Shown here one piece after another: positions 1-10,130 of a stretch of 64,000 nt of DNA. A model generated the notes under the pieces. The model ran no database searches. It was not told where the DNA came from and saw only the letters and a program-made list of their open reading frames with translations. The number at the start of each line of letters is the position of its first letter. Within the stretch, counting starts at the first letter, position 1. The position numbers were made by a program, and so were the translations under genes. Source of the DNA: Saccharomycopsis malanga (lineage: Eukaryota; Ascomycota; Saccharomycetes; Ascoideales; Saccharomycopsidaceae); the NCBI GenBank assembly GCA_004014935.1, contig CP025324.1, positions 2,356,501 through 2,420,500 on the forward strand, in the 5' to 3' direction.

Positions 1-451
1 ATGATGATTGTTAGCAATATTTTGAACTGAAAAATATGTATGACTAGTGAATTTGTATTGTAATGTTGGAAAACACTTTATTTGGCCTTTTTTTTGCTAT
101 ATAATCTTAATTACAAGAATAATGTTGAAGGATCAAAAAAAAGCATGCCAAGGTCCATCAAAGATCCAACTTTATTCCTACAATTAGATGAACCCTTTGA
201 CCATTATTGTTTAGCAATTTCAACAATGTCCTAGATAGGAAAGAAAGGAAATGTTAGCGATTGGATGATCATTTTGGACTTGCAGCGTCACGCATTTATG
301 GATCAAGCCACGATTCCTCTTTTGGCATCACTTGACTTTAATAGGTTTGCTGTTTGTGTTGATATTAGCATTGATAATTCTATATACAAGATGATGAAAG
401 TTTACTGTAAGTGTATTGTAAAAGCCGTATAAGATCAGATTGTAAGACACT
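1..451. other. Intergenic, upstream of CFEM gene
   Basis: AT-rich sequence with no convincing gene on either strand and no sign of a coding frame entering from the left edge. It presumably holds the promoter of the CFEM gene that starts at 452. Confidence 0.5.
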
Positions 452-1660
452 ATGATGACAGGCCGACAAAACCAACGAGTTGTGATGAGGCTGTATCTAA
501 AGCTTATACTTATTTTCGTTGCCTTGACGCCAACAAATGGTAATGCCCCTCCAGCCTGTTTTTTGGCTTGCACCAACAACATTGCGAGATGGTGTCCAAA
601 CGGCCATATCAACATTACGTGTATTTGCAGCAACCATTTATCGTTATTGGGATGTTTGACTGATGTTTGTCAAGTAGATCAATTTGTTCCTTCCCGAGAC
701 CATTTCCTTGGAACTTGTCTGGAACATCACATTGACATTGATCAGATTACCAATAAGACAACCTTGGAGTTTCTGGAAAACAAAAACGGATATATCACCA
801 AAGCAGCAAACAATTTTGCCCATAATCTGGTGGATTCACAACCAAATGTGATACTTGCCCCGCCATCTAAAGCAGGGCTAGTGGCTCAATCCTCTTCAAT
901 TAGTAATAAGCCTGTAAACAACCAAAATACGGTGGGAATCAAGGAAGATTACAAGGAATCTCCGGCAAAACCTTTAGAAAGAGTGACATTTAGTGACAAT
1001 CAACCCACTATTGTTCAGCCTGAACAGTCTCAAATAAATCAGAAAAAGCTTCCGCAGAACGAACCAAACTTACAAATACCAACATCTTCTAGATCAATAC
1101 CAGTGAAAGTAATTAGAAGAAGAAAACAATCATCGAGATTGGGCGGCGCAGAAATGGATATCAATCAAGGTAAAAAACAGCAAGATGCTACTGATTCGTT
1201 GAAACCTACTGCAAATGACAGGCCAAAAGGTGGTGTGCAATACAATGATGGACAAGGCGTGAACATTCCTACAGGTTCAGGAGCAAGGCAGTTAATACAA
1301 TATGATGACAATGTATGGCCAGAAGAAGAATTGGAAGTGTATCCCGGGGACCTTGACCATATAAATTCAAGCCCAGATGCCATTGTTGTTTCAAACAAAG
1401 ACCATAAGCAAAATCTTGCAGAAGAAGCTGTTTCAAATAGTTTTCCAGAGCCTCCAAAGAAGATTTACAAGAAAGAAAGCCCCGTATACGATTCAGACGG
1501 ACTACAAGTGGACCAATATTCAGGCTTTGTAAACCCATTATCCAATTCCCGCGCCAGAGCTAAACTCTATAAAGCAGTTCGAAGAAAGAATAATCTCTTG
1601 GGTGGCAAAACTAATGAGCCATTTGCCGCCAACCATATGCCAATGATTTCCGAAAACTGA
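452..1660 (+). CDS. Secreted CFEM-domain protein
   Basis: A 402-residue secreted protein. The hydrophobic stretch at residues 15-31 is a signal peptide. The second in-frame Met (residue 12, position 485) gives a more classical signal sequence, so the start is uncertain. Residues 34-89 hold eight cysteines (36, 40, 48, 57, 59, 68, 73, 89) with the CFEM spacing, including the CxC pair. CFEM proteins of Candida-type yeasts sit at the surface or in the medium, and several bind haem for iron uptake. The usual axial haem-ligand Asp, three residues before CxC, is Asn54 here, inside an N-I-T glycosylation sequon. The remaining 300 residues are polar and low in complexity, with dibasic and tribasic sites (RRRK, RRK) that Kex2 could cut. 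There is no hydrophobic C-terminus, so a GPI anchor is unlikely. Family assignment is good; function is inferred. Confidence 0.85.
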   Translation: MMTGRQNQRVVMRLYLKLILIFVALTPTNGNAPPACFLACTNNIARWCPNGHINITCICSNHLSLLGCLTDVCQVDQFVPSRDHFLGTCLEHHIDIDQITNKTTLEFLENKNGYITKAANNFAHNLVDSQPNVILAPPSKAGLVAQSSSISNKPVNNQNTVGIKEDYKESPAKPLERVTFSDNQPTIVQPEQSQINQKKLPQNEPNLQIPTSSRSIPVKVIRRRKQSSRLGGAEMDINQGKKQQDATDSLKPTANDRPKGGVQYNDGQGVNIPTGSGARQLIQYDDNVWPEEELEVYPGDLDHINSSPDAIVVSNKDHKQNLAEEAVSNSFPEPPKKIYKKESPVYDSDGLQVDQYSGFVNPLSNSRARAKLYKAVRRKNNLLGGKTNEPFAANHMPMISEN

Positions 1661-2152
1661 TTTATTCGCTTACATATTAACGCTATCTAAAGACGTAAAC
1701 TTATCTTAATATTACAGCCTACCAATTATATACAAATACACACCTTGTGAAATCTTGACTCTACTTGTAGTAGCTCCGAAAACCACTCCATCTCTGCCAG
1801 ATCCCACATGGAATGTCTCATTTAAATGATAGTTTAGCCCTATTCAAAGGCCCTACTTGGGACTATTGTGAGATCGGCACTTGACTCCGCTTTATTACTC
1901 CGAACGCATAATTTGGGGATCGCGTGAGTGATACGCGGGGCCGCCGCTTCTTGCAGCATCATTTGGGTCCAGAACATGGTCCTTCAATATACTCAAGACA
2001 GTAGTCTTGCAAGACTTTGACAAGTCTTGATAAAGCTGATTTTCAAAGCTTTTGTTTTCCTTTCAAAGGTGGTTGGCGTTGGTTCTCTTAAATATCAAAA
2101 TTTTTGCACGACTCAGTGATGTGCACACGTCATAGTTAAATCACACGTCATC
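1661..2152. other. Intergenic between CFEM gene and orphan gene
   Basis: No coding potential seen. It should carry the 3' end of the CFEM transcript and the promoter of the orphan gene at 2153. A locally GC-richer patch lies at about 1910-1975. Confidence 0.4.
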
Positions 2153-2638
2153 ATGATGCCACGAGATAAACTCAAGCTAACCATCAACACAACATCAAAG
2201 GAACGCCCTGAAGCCAACAGTGTCCAGCGGCTGTTTTCAGAGGAAGAAGACGCTTGGTGTGTTTGCCCTTATCAACGATATTTCGCCCGTGCTATTGGTG
2301 AACAGGTGCCTACAGATTGGAAAGATCGAGTTGAACAGAAAAATACGTTTAAAACTCCCCCTCCTGCCATGGAAATCACAAAAATAATAGTTCCCAGGGC
2401 TAAAAGCATCTTTGTCTCTCCAGATTCAGGCTCAGAATACGGTCTTAATGAGGACTTTGAAAGAAATGTAACTGACTACTCTAAAAGCTTAAGTATATCT
2501 TCTTTGGATTCTCCTATTACTGAAGACGAGGCTGAAGATCTTCCAGTGGTTTTGAATGCTCCGCAGAAAAAAAAATTATTTACCTCTTCAACCCATCCTC
2601 TTCCCTTTAAAACAGGTTATATTTCGCCTGGTGCATAA
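2153..2638 (+). CDS. Orphan protein, unknown function
   Basis: A 161-residue reading frame from a good ATG, with no family that I recognise. Residues 25-75 contain a compact region with a CVC motif and several aromatics; residues 80-150 are Ser-rich and acidic. The 3' end is peculiar. A run of nine A residues lies at 2567-2575. Just past the stop there is a CACTAAC branch-point-like sequence (2665-2671), a T-rich tract and a CAG acceptor (2694-2696). An open, strongly hydrophobic frame then continues to 2822. The annotated C-terminus may therefore be wrong, through splicing or a homopolymer slip. I could not find a good matching donor site. Confidence 0.55.
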   Translation: MMPRDKLKLTINTTSKERPEANSVQRLFSEEEDAWCVCPYQRYFARAIGEQVPTDWKDRVEQKNTFKTPPPAMEITKIIVPRAKSIFVSPDSGSEYGLNEDFERNVTDYSKSLSISSLDSPITEDEAEDLPVVLNAPQKKKLFTSSTHPLPFKTGYISPGA

Positions 2639-4111
2639 ACATAGACTCTTTGGCATAATATTGCCACTAACATTTTTTTTGTTCCATTTTTTCCAGTATA
2701 GTTTCGTTGGTTCGCTTTTACAGTTTGGGTTATTGTTTGCGTTGCTCTTTGTTGTTTTATTTAGTTTAGTTTTCGTTATTCAAGTTTTAATGTTCATCGC
2801 TCAAAGGTTTATTCATTTTTAATTCACAGTTTCTCGGATTCAACTTTTTTGTAGTTGAAACTGTATTTTGAGAATCAAACGGTTTTAGACAAATTGAAAC
2901 AATATTTGTTTAAATAGTCCCATCAAGGTTGACGGATATAACTAGGCTGACTTTTGGCAAAAATAAAAAGAAAAATAGTCTACTTGATGAAACATTTCTA
3001 CTTGGCGACTTCATTTTTTTGATACAGTTATTTTTTGTCTATTGAACTTAGTTATTCAGAACCTTTTTAATACAATCAACAAGAAACTTTTCCTCAAAAT
3101 TTTCAATTTGCTATGGGAACATTTATTCACATTTAAAACCATACCAGTTCAATCAAATTAGTTTTTTATTGAAAATTTCAACAAGTACTCATCAAAGAAT
3201 TCACTATTAAGATAAAAACTACTCTTCACACGTTCAATACTACTCACACACGCTCAAAACTAACCAACAATTGTTCTAAATTACATCAAATAAAACAAAG
3301 TACATGAAACATTAAGATTTTTTGTATTGAACGGAAAATGGATGAAAACCTATGAAAGGATAGAACGGGTCTAAAATAAAGGAGGAAATAAAGTATTGAA
3401 TAGTGCTTAGAACAGTGCAATGCCTAAAATGGTAGTTGATGTTCTAGACAATAGTGCAGACTTGTAAGAATAACTAAACAAATGGCTACGAGTGCCAATT
3501 AATAAGTCGAGCCAAAAAAAAAATAGTAAAACGAAACAAGGAGAGTAGTAATAATACTAGAAATTATATATTTTGAGACCAGTATATATCAGTTCCGTCA
3601 GGAGAGCAATAGAATAAGATAATGAAAGCTAATGCATCTAATCGATCAAACCATTGGATTAGAAGCATATAAACGGTTACCGTCAAAAGTAGGTGAACAC
3701 ACCAAATAACTAAAAAAAGGTTATTTTTGAGATGTTGTAATACAAAACATTCAAAGTATAATAGCTCATTAACCCACATATATTACCAGTGACAAAATCT
3801 ACATAGTAATACAAACAAAAACACGTATTTATCAGTGAAATAAGGACAAGCTTTTATTCTGTGATCCTTTAAATTAGCATCACTCTTGTTGACATGGCCA
3901 TTGCATCTTTTATACTACCAGTAAATACGTCTATATAAGACTTGACAAACCACGGGCGCGTAACCAAGAATCAGTGAAAAAAAACGGATATATTAGTATT
4001 ATGTCCGTTTTTATATGGCAAAATACATTAAATATAAGCAGGATAAAGTGGTGTTTTGAAGATAACGTAATAAACAGAAGGAGATTGTGGATAAAGGAGA
4101 TTTTTGATAAA
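2639..4111. other. Long intergenic region upstream of PRP39
   Basis: AT-rich. It contains the hydrophobic frame to 2822 discussed with the preceding gene and a SINE 3'-end fragment at about 3547-3598. Nothing else gene-like is seen; small open frames here lack support. Confidence 0.45.
3547..3598 (-). mobile_element. SINE-like repeat, 3' fragment
   Basis: On the minus strand this matches the 3' core of the repeat family seen at 15.95, 38.74, 42.56 and 58.92 kb. It has the GGAACTGATATxTACTGG core, then a CTCAAAATATA stretch and a degenerate ATT tail (ATTATTAC). No 5' head is recognisable, so it is 5'-truncated or decayed. Confidence 0.6.
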
Positions 4112-6232
4112 ATGGAGACTTTTGAGAATTGGAAGTTTGCAGTGGATTATCAGCAACCGATAGAACAGGATAGTAGTTCATTAAACTCATCATCAGTTGA
4201 GTCTAATAGTATATCTAATACACCAACCACAACTACCAATGGCGGCAGCAGTATTGAAGAGGCAAGTGGAGCTACCTTTCTTCCCGCTATACCGACCAAG
4301 CCGGCCACGCCAGCGTTTTTGAATGATTATCCTGAATGGGTAAAAGCCCGTGAAGAGGTGGATAATAACTTGAACAATATAACCGCTTGGGACAACTTGG
4401 TAAAGTTGACGGAGAATTTCTTGCTTATCAAACCGTTGAATGAAAACCTACAGACCATAATACGTCAGACGTTTGACGAGCTTCTCGCTAGATTCCCGTT
4501 GTTTTTTGGATACTGGAAAAAGTATGTTTCTGTTCAATATCAGCTAGGAGGGCTTGAATCCTCCATTCTGGTACTTTCTCGTAGCTTGGATGCCTTTCCC
4601 AATTCATTAGAGCTTTGGCTAGACTACGTGTCTGTGTATGTAACAAATGTAGGCTCCCAGAATGAAGACAATGTCGAGAGAATACGGGTCTTGTTTGAGG
4701 CAGGGTTGCAAAAGGTAGGCTACCAGTTTCTATCCCATCCATTTTGGGACAAGTATATTGATTTTGAGAGCAATTTAAAAACGCATGCTAATCTATACGA
4801 GAAGAACAAGAAGCTCTTGAACATTTACGTCAGGGCTATAGGAGTGCCGTTGCATCAGTATTCAAAGTATATTAAGGATTTCAACAAGTTGAAGCTGAAT
4901 TTCAGTGCCAATCAGTTGGTTGAAATTGATCCTGAATTGCTCAAACATGTAGGGGACAAGAAAAAAGATTCTACAGAGCTCAAACAAATTGTAGATGGTT
5001 ATTATAACAAAGTATTCACCAAGACCGCTGCCGACGTGGCAGCTAGATGGAAATACGAGTCCAAGTTCAAACCAAGTTATTTCAATCTTGTGACATTGCA
5101 GACTGAAAGTCTTCAGAACTTTGAAGAGTATTTGGATTTCGAAGAAAAGCATGGCACAAAACAGCAAATCATATCTCTTTATGAAAGAATATTAGTTCCT
5201 GCAGCTTTCTATGAAAAGTTTTGGCTTAAATACATCAAGTGGATAACCGCAAATCACCCTCAGGACCAACTGGCCATCAAGACCATTTATCAACGAGCTA
5301 TAAACACATTTTTGCCGCTTTCAAAGAACCAATTAAGACTAAGTTATCTATACTATTTAGAAGCTTTGAACGAAAATGAAGAGTTGAATAACTTTTACCT
5401 TGCCTATCTAAGGATGTTTCAAGACAACTTGGAGTTGCAGCTGCAAGTTTTCAAGAAGTATTTGGGTTTTTTGAAAAGATATCAAGGTTTTCAAGTATAT
5501 GTCGAAGATAGCGAAGCTGTCTTGACAAAATATCTCAAGATCAAATACAAATCAGGTTCGAAAGATTCTCTTTCAAATCCAGTCTTTGTCAAGCTATACA
5601 ACAGTCTCAATGACTCGCTAGCTGCCGTACTTGTCACCGACTATATAAAGAGCCTTTGGCTTGTAAAATTAGAGAAACCAAGCATCGTGAGAAACCTTTT
5701 TAGCTCTTTTGGAGAACACAATGTTTTAAAAAGTTCAACGGAATTTTGGATAAATTATTTTGGATTTGAGAAATTGAACCAAAATTTTACTCTTTTGAAG
5801 AAACTTATCTATACTATTAAAACAACTACTTATTTACCTCCCCAAATAATCAATGATTTGGTGATTTTGTACAACGAATACTTGGAATCGAACGCTAGTC
5901 TGATCAGCAAATCTGATCCTCCAATCACAGACGTTTATAAGGAAATCTTTAAGAACAAGATAGACATCCAAAGCCCAATTGCTTTTCAAACTTCTCACAA
6001 ACTCAGGCTTTCTAGCGATACAAAGAAATCGTTTAGGTCAGAAGAATCCATCAACAATTACTTGGCAAAATCTAATGGTAATATTGGGTTTGAAATAGAA
6101 GACCGTCCATTGATAGTTAATCAACTTCCACTATATGAAAACTTGAGCTCCGTGCCTAATCTTCCAACTTTCAAAAACGTTGAGAAAGCCAATGCCAACA
6201 TCACCTATTCTTTGTCCACTGAATCCAGTTAG
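4112..6232 (+). CDS. PRP39: U1 snRNP component Prp39
   Basis: A 706-residue HAT-repeat protein of the U1 snRNP, acting in nuclear commitment-complex formation on 5' splice sites. Aromatic-rich helical repeats run from about residue 75 to 600, with phrases closely matching S. cerevisiae Prp39: FPLFFGYWKKY, FPNSLELWLDYV, FLSHPFWDKYIDFE and EVPLHQY-like GVPLHQYSKY. The C-terminal IGFEIEDRP and NLPTFKNVEKAN segments also match. The S. cerevisiae protein is about 630 residues. I chose the Met at 4112 because residues upstream look untranslated. The first in-frame ATG is at 4001 and would add 37 residues. Confidence 0.93.
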   Translation: METFENWKFAVDYQQPIEQDSSSLNSSSVESNSISNTPTTTTNGGSSIEEASGATFLPAIPTKPATPAFLNDYPEWVKAREEVDNNLNNITAWDNLVKLTENFLLIKPLNENLQTIIRQTFDELLARFPLFFGYWKKYVSVQYQLGGLESSILVLSRSLDAFPNSLELWLDYVSVYVTNVGSQNEDNVERIRVLFEAGLQKVGYQFLSHPFWDKYIDFESNLKTHANLYEKNKKLLNIYVRAIGVPLHQYSKYIKDFNKLKLNFSANQLVEIDPELLKHVGDKKKDSTELKQIVDGYYNKVFTKTAADVAARWKYESKFKPSYFNLVTLQTESLQNFEEYLDFEEKHGTKQQIISLYERILVPAAFYEKFWLKYIKWITANHPQDQLAIKTIYQRAINTFLPLSKNQLRLSYLYYLEALNENEELNNFYLAYLRMFQDNLELQLQVFKKYLGFLKRYQGFQVYVEDSEAVLTKYLKIKYKSGSKDSLSNPVFVKLYNSLNDSLAAVLVTDYIKSLWLVKLEKPSIVRNLFSSFGEHNVLKSSTEFWINYFGFEKLNQNFTLLKKLIYTIKTTTYLPPQIINDLVILYNEYLESNASLISKSDPPITDVYKEIFKNKIDIQSPIAFQTSHKLRLSSDTKKSFRSEESINNYLAKSNGNIGFEIEDRPLIVNQLPLYENLSSVPNLPTFKNVEKANANITYSLSTESS

Positions 6233-6697
6233 CTATGATTTAACGAATGTACAGCAAGTCTAATATAATTCAGTTATGTAAAGAATTACAGCATGGCAAG
6301 TGCATGCAAACGTGCGTAGCTCCAACATTATAGACGAACATCTCTGATTCTCTTGCTACAGAAGTATCATCATAATGGTTCATTCGGTTACAACGTTAAT
6401 AAATATGTCCTATTATCAATTGTATAGATGAAAGTATAAATGGCAAACATCTTAAAATCTATAGACGGAAGTATTTCCTTCCATTTGTAACACAAACGAC
6501 AAGATTTCCAAAGATTTAAAGAGAAAAAAGGCCATGAATAAAGAAAATATAAGAGTTTCCTTTATTCTTTCCTTTCTACAAAGATATATCAAATCATTGC
6601 TGTTTGAATCTTAAGCTTGCACCAGATTTTTCACCTTACTTATCTGATAAACACTCTTCTATCATTTGCTATCTTACAACCAAAAGTACCAGCCATT
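6233..6697. other. Intergenic between PRP39 and orphan gene
   Basis: AT-rich spacer between two genes on the same strand. It holds the PRP39 3' end and the promoter of the next gene. Nothing else recognised. Confidence 0.4.
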
Positions 6698-7561
6698 ATG
6701 TCTGAAATACTCATAGAAAGTCATATAGATACAAAAACATCAGATTTCATTGAAAGTGTTCTAAATAATTTGACCGATGAAGATCTTGAGAGCCTTATTA
6801 TTGACTTTTCACAAAATAAGACAGATTTGGTGGATCAAGAGTACAACCACTTCAAGAACAATGGCTTGATGCATAATTATTCTCATGATACTAATAATCA
6901 GGAGTACACATATACTCAATGTGCCAATGTTGACCCTAGAAACCTATCTTTGAGTAACATTAGAGGCTCTCCAAGCTCAACAAATAGTTGGGAGGCTGAT
7001 GCCCCAGAGGAAAATTACTTAGATGCTACGGTTTCTTATGAAATGTTGGAAGAATATTGTAATTATGATAGTGATCCATGCGAATCACCGTTTTCAATTA
7101 AACATAACGATATTGAAGCCATGATGGTGGCCAAAAAGTACTGTGCTATATTTGGCCAACCAGATGCAAAATTTTTGAATGACAATCCATCTGGAAGTGG
7201 CATTGCATATGCTGGTGTAACCAGTAAGGCAGAAATTTATACCATTTCTGAAACTACAGCCAAAAACATAATAGTACAGACTTTGGATATAGATGAACCG
7301 ACTTTAGAAGAACTTGAAGACCTTGTGGATAATGTGGCTCGAGACTTGGGAATATCGTTAACGAATTCAAAGAATAATGGCACAAACTTCAAAGGAGCAA
7401 GTCAAAGAATAGATAACCCATGGAATCGAAAACCAATTGATGAAAGATTTCGACTTTGTTCTGTAATCAAAAGAATTCTTTGGGATTCTTTTGGTTTTGA
7501 TGGCCATACAGTGGATTTCATCATAAAACGACATGCTTATGAGTTGGCCCATTCCTCATAA
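6698..7561 (+). CDS. Orphan acidic protein, unknown function
   Basis: A 287-residue protein from the Met at 6698. An in-frame upstream Met at 6617 would add a hydrophobic leader that does not look like a clean signal peptide, so the later start is preferred. The N-terminal half is acidic, rich in Asn and Ser, with short helical acidic motifs such as LTDEDLESLI. The C-terminal 60 residues are basic and aromatic and look folded (PWNRKPIDERFRL ... ILWDSFGFDGHTVDFIIKRH). I do not recognise the family. It converges on RAD7 with about 140 bp between stop codons. Confidence 0.6.
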   Translation: MSEILIESHIDTKTSDFIESVLNNLTDEDLESLIIDFSQNKTDLVDQEYNHFKNNGLMHNYSHDTNNQEYTYTQCANVDPRNLSLSNIRGSPSSTNSWEADAPEENYLDATVSYEMLEEYCNYDSDPCESPFSIKHNDIEAMMVAKKYCAIFGQPDAKFLNDNPSGSGIAYAGVTSKAEIYTISETTAKNIIVQTLDIDEPTLEELEDLVDNVARDLGISLTNSKNNGTNFKGASQRIDNPWNRKPIDERFRLCSVIKRILWDSFGFDGHTVDFIIKRHAYELAHSS

Positions 7562-7701
7562 ATATTACAATAAAACTACGCCCTTAATAATGATAATAAT
7601 ATAATCACACTTTCATTAATATACAATTACGCCCTGTATAAATAGGCTGTAAAGAAAAAGTAAGAATATTAAAAAAAAACCAAACTTGAACATAACCAAA
7701 C

Positions 7702-9471
7702 CTAGATAGCAGCGCTTTGAATCCCTATAACTTTTAAACCTTTTCTGACTTTTGCACTGGCAGAGCAACGGTTATTTCCATAAACCTCCAAGATTTTTAA
7801 CTTTGGACAAGAGTCACTCAACAATTTAAGAACATTATTGTCCACTGCTCTAACAAAGCCACAATCGAGAATCGTTAAAAGAGGCAATTTCTTGACAGAA
7901 CAAACTTCAAAAAAAGTATAATTGACTTCGCTTAAAGAGTTGATGTTGAGCTCAATCAAAGAACCAGCAGAATGATTGATGACTTCTATTAAGGAATTGG
8001 TGGACAACAACACACATTTACGAAGATTCAAACTCATCAAACCAGTATTAATTTCCCAATCTTCAAATAATCCAGAAATCCCAACGTCACTAATTTGATC
8101 CAAGTTCTCTAATGATAGCTTTTTCAAATCAGAGCAATATAGTCTAACGCCAGCAGTGAGAAATTGATCGGTTAGACCAGTACAACCGTCAAGAACAAGA
8201 GATTCTAAGGAGGTACCGATTTTAGATACAATTTCTATAACGGTACTGTCTGGAACCAATGTTTCGGTGTTTGGATGACTTATTTCTAAATGTTTTAATT
8301 TTTTGAGTTTGGAAATCAGTAAGAACGATTGTTCGGTAATGAGCCCATCAAGTCTAGATATAGCAAGCAGTTCCAAATTAGGACAAAACTCTGATAACGC
8401 GACTAAAGATTGGTCGGTGAATCTGTAATTGCTACGAAGAGTGAAAGATTTGAGCTGATTACCAAACTTTGAAAAGAACTTCAACCAGGAATCATCATTA
8501 ATCAAATATGCGCCATCGAAATCTATAGCAGTCAAGTTGCTAAGCTGACTGATGTAATAATCGAACACATTATTGTTAAGTTTGCCAGCATAAGTCATTG
8601 CCAATCGTTCTAGGTTAGGACAGAAAGACGCCACAGTCTTTAAAGCAGTCACTGAAAGCTTTGAGCAGTCCCATAGCTGCAAATCCTTGACATCAGGATT
8701 TAGAAACAAAGGTAAAGTGGAGTCGGTCAAAAGTCTGTTTTTACATAGAATACGACATATTTTGTTCATATTCGTTGTACCAATATCACCAAATGCTTCA
8801 ATCTCATTGATATATTTGATAACCAATTTGATACACAAATCTTGCAAAGATGGAAACAGCACTTCTTCTTTATCCAACAATGCTTGTGCCACTTTTCTTC
8901 TCTTTTTGCGGGCTTGTAGTTCCTTTTGACGCTTTGCCTTGTCCTTTTCCAATACAATCAATGTACAGTCACGGCACAAGTAGCCCTCGATATTACCTTC
9001 GCTATCTTTTACCTTCTTCGAAAAGGCAGTGATCTTAAATGACGTTTGGCATTGAAAACATGCAGCTGTCTGCCCTGGACCTAAAATTTTCTTCTTAGGT
9101 TTTTTAGCACCAACGTCATTACCATCTAGTCCTTCGTCTTCACTATCCGTATAATCAGACTCATTCTTCTTAGCTAAACGTCTCTTTCTTCTAGCAGCAA
9201 TCCGAATCTTGAGATCCTCATCGTCTTCTTCTTCTTCCTCGACTTCTCCATTAGCTTCTGTCACCAAGATTTCAGCAACAGCATCACCATCTTCTTCTTC
9301 TTGCTGTTCCTCTTCAACTTCTGCTGCTGCTGCTGCTGCTGCTGCCATTCGTCTTCTTTGAATCAACTCATCATTAATACCATGCTCTTTCAAAAACTCT
9401 GTCAAAGCAGAATTTGGCCCTCTAACGCCACCAGCACCAGAGGTGTTGTTACCCCTTCTTCTATAAGACAT
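7702..9471 (-). CDS. RAD7: Nucleotide excision repair protein Rad7
   Basis: A 589-residue protein of the NEF4 (Rad7-Rad16) complex, which senses UV damage in non-transcribed chromatin and also works as a cullin E3 ligase. The N-terminus carries the family signature GPNSALTEFLKEHGIN at about residues 19-34. An Ala- and Glu-rich acidic linker follows, then paired cysteines C138/C141 and C166/C169 that look like a zinc site. Leucine-rich repeats of the AMN1/F-box type fill residues 240-580. The S. cerevisiae protein is 565 residues, so length is normal. It is divergent from RAD23 across 659 bp. Confidence 0.95.
   Translation of the reverse strand: MSYRRRGNNTSGAGGVRGPNSALTEFLKEHGINDELIQRRRMAAAAAAAAEVEEEQQEEEDGDAVAEILVTEANGEVEEEEEDDEDLKIRIAARRKRRLAKKNESDYTDSEDEGLDGNDVGAKKPKKKILGPGQTAACFQCQTSFKITAFSKKVKDSEGNIEGYLCRDCTLIVLEKDKAKRQKELQARKKRRKVAQALLDKEEVLFPSLQDLCIKLVIKYINEIEAFGDIGTTNMNKICRILCKNRLLTDSTLPLFLNPDVKDLQLWDCSKLSVTALKTVASFCPNLERLAMTYAGKLNNNVFDYYISQLSNLTAIDFDGAYLINDDSWLKFFSKFGNQLKSFTLRSNYRFTDQSLVALSEFCPNLELLAISRLDGLITEQSFLLISKLKKLKHLEISHPNTETLVPDSTVIEIVSKIGTSLESLVLDGCTGLTDQFLTAGVRLYCSDLKKLSLENLDQISDVGISGLFEDWEINTGLMSLNLRKCVLLSTNSLIEVINHSAGSLIELNINSLSEVNYTFFEVCSVKKLPLLTILDCGFVRAVDNNVLKLLSDSCPKLKILEVYGNNRCSASAKVRKGLKVIGIQSAAI
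9324..9350. repeat. Alanine-coding triplet run in RAD7
   Basis: A GCT/CTG triplet run on the plus strand encodes the run of eight alanines near Rad7 residue 45. It is likely to vary in length between strains. Confidence 0.7.
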
Positions 9472-10130
9472 AATAAATCCAAGCTACCTGCTTTATTTTT
9501 GAAATAGCAAAAGATTATGAACATACAAAATCTGAAATTTTTCAGGCGATGAGCATCTTCATCTCTTCGCTGCCACTGCCTGCATCTTGATCTGCGCCAC
9601 GTGACCAACAAAAAAAAGGCAAAATTTCAATTTTTCAGATTATGCAGGTCTCGCGTGATTGTAACGATTTCCTGCGGCTTCCCAACATGAGCTGCAGTCT
9701 TTAATATATCGAAGGATAATAGGTGTTATTTGATAGAAGTGGTGGTAGTAGTAGTAGTATTGATTGATTAACTAGCTGTGGATGGTGAGATGATAATAAC
9801 CGTTCCGTCGTTTGTTAAGTTTATGCTATAGGATTAATGCCGAATTCAAATAATGCATAACATTTCATCTTGGCTATTATTTACCATCAACTTTTACTTG
9901 CAGCCCAAACGACTGCAATATTTCAAGTGGAATGTACACCATCCACCTCCTTTGGGCACCTTTGATTATCTCGCAATATAAGCCAAAAAACTTGGTCATG
10001 GCTTATATAAGCACCGGGTAACACCTGTTAAGAAATAATGAAGAAAATGCAAGAGAAGAGGCTAATTATAGGGAAATAGGCAAGTATTAGGCGTGGCGAA
10101 TTGAGAATTCTAGTAAGCAACATTTGAAAA
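9472..10130. promoter_or_regulatory. Shared divergent promoter of RAD7 and RAD23
   Basis: This 659-bp spacer separates the start codons of two nucleotide excision repair genes. It contains a CACGTGAC at 9598-9605 (Cbf1-type E-box), a palindromic TATA sequence at 10001-10012, a Reb1-like CGGGTAAC at 10015-10022, and CGTGGCGAA at 10092-10100, which loosely resembles the proteasome-control element. The element assignments are inferred from known yeast motifs. Confidence 0.6.
10015..10022 (+). promoter_or_regulatory. Reb1-like site upstream of RAD23
   Basis: CGGGTAAC, matching the Reb1 general regulatory factor core, sits 109 bp before the RAD23 start and next to a TATA-like palindrome. The same octamer lies 131-134 bp before RPD3 and EAF1. 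Confidence 0.5.

Noticed and set aside
2556-2822. Independent small hydrophobic protein gene
   Set aside because: It overlaps the 2153-2638 gene and has the T-rich composition of its surroundings; kept only as a possible C-terminal extension.
3564-3779. 71-codon minus-strand frame
   Set aside because: It ends inside a SINE-like 3' fragment and shows no family resemblance.
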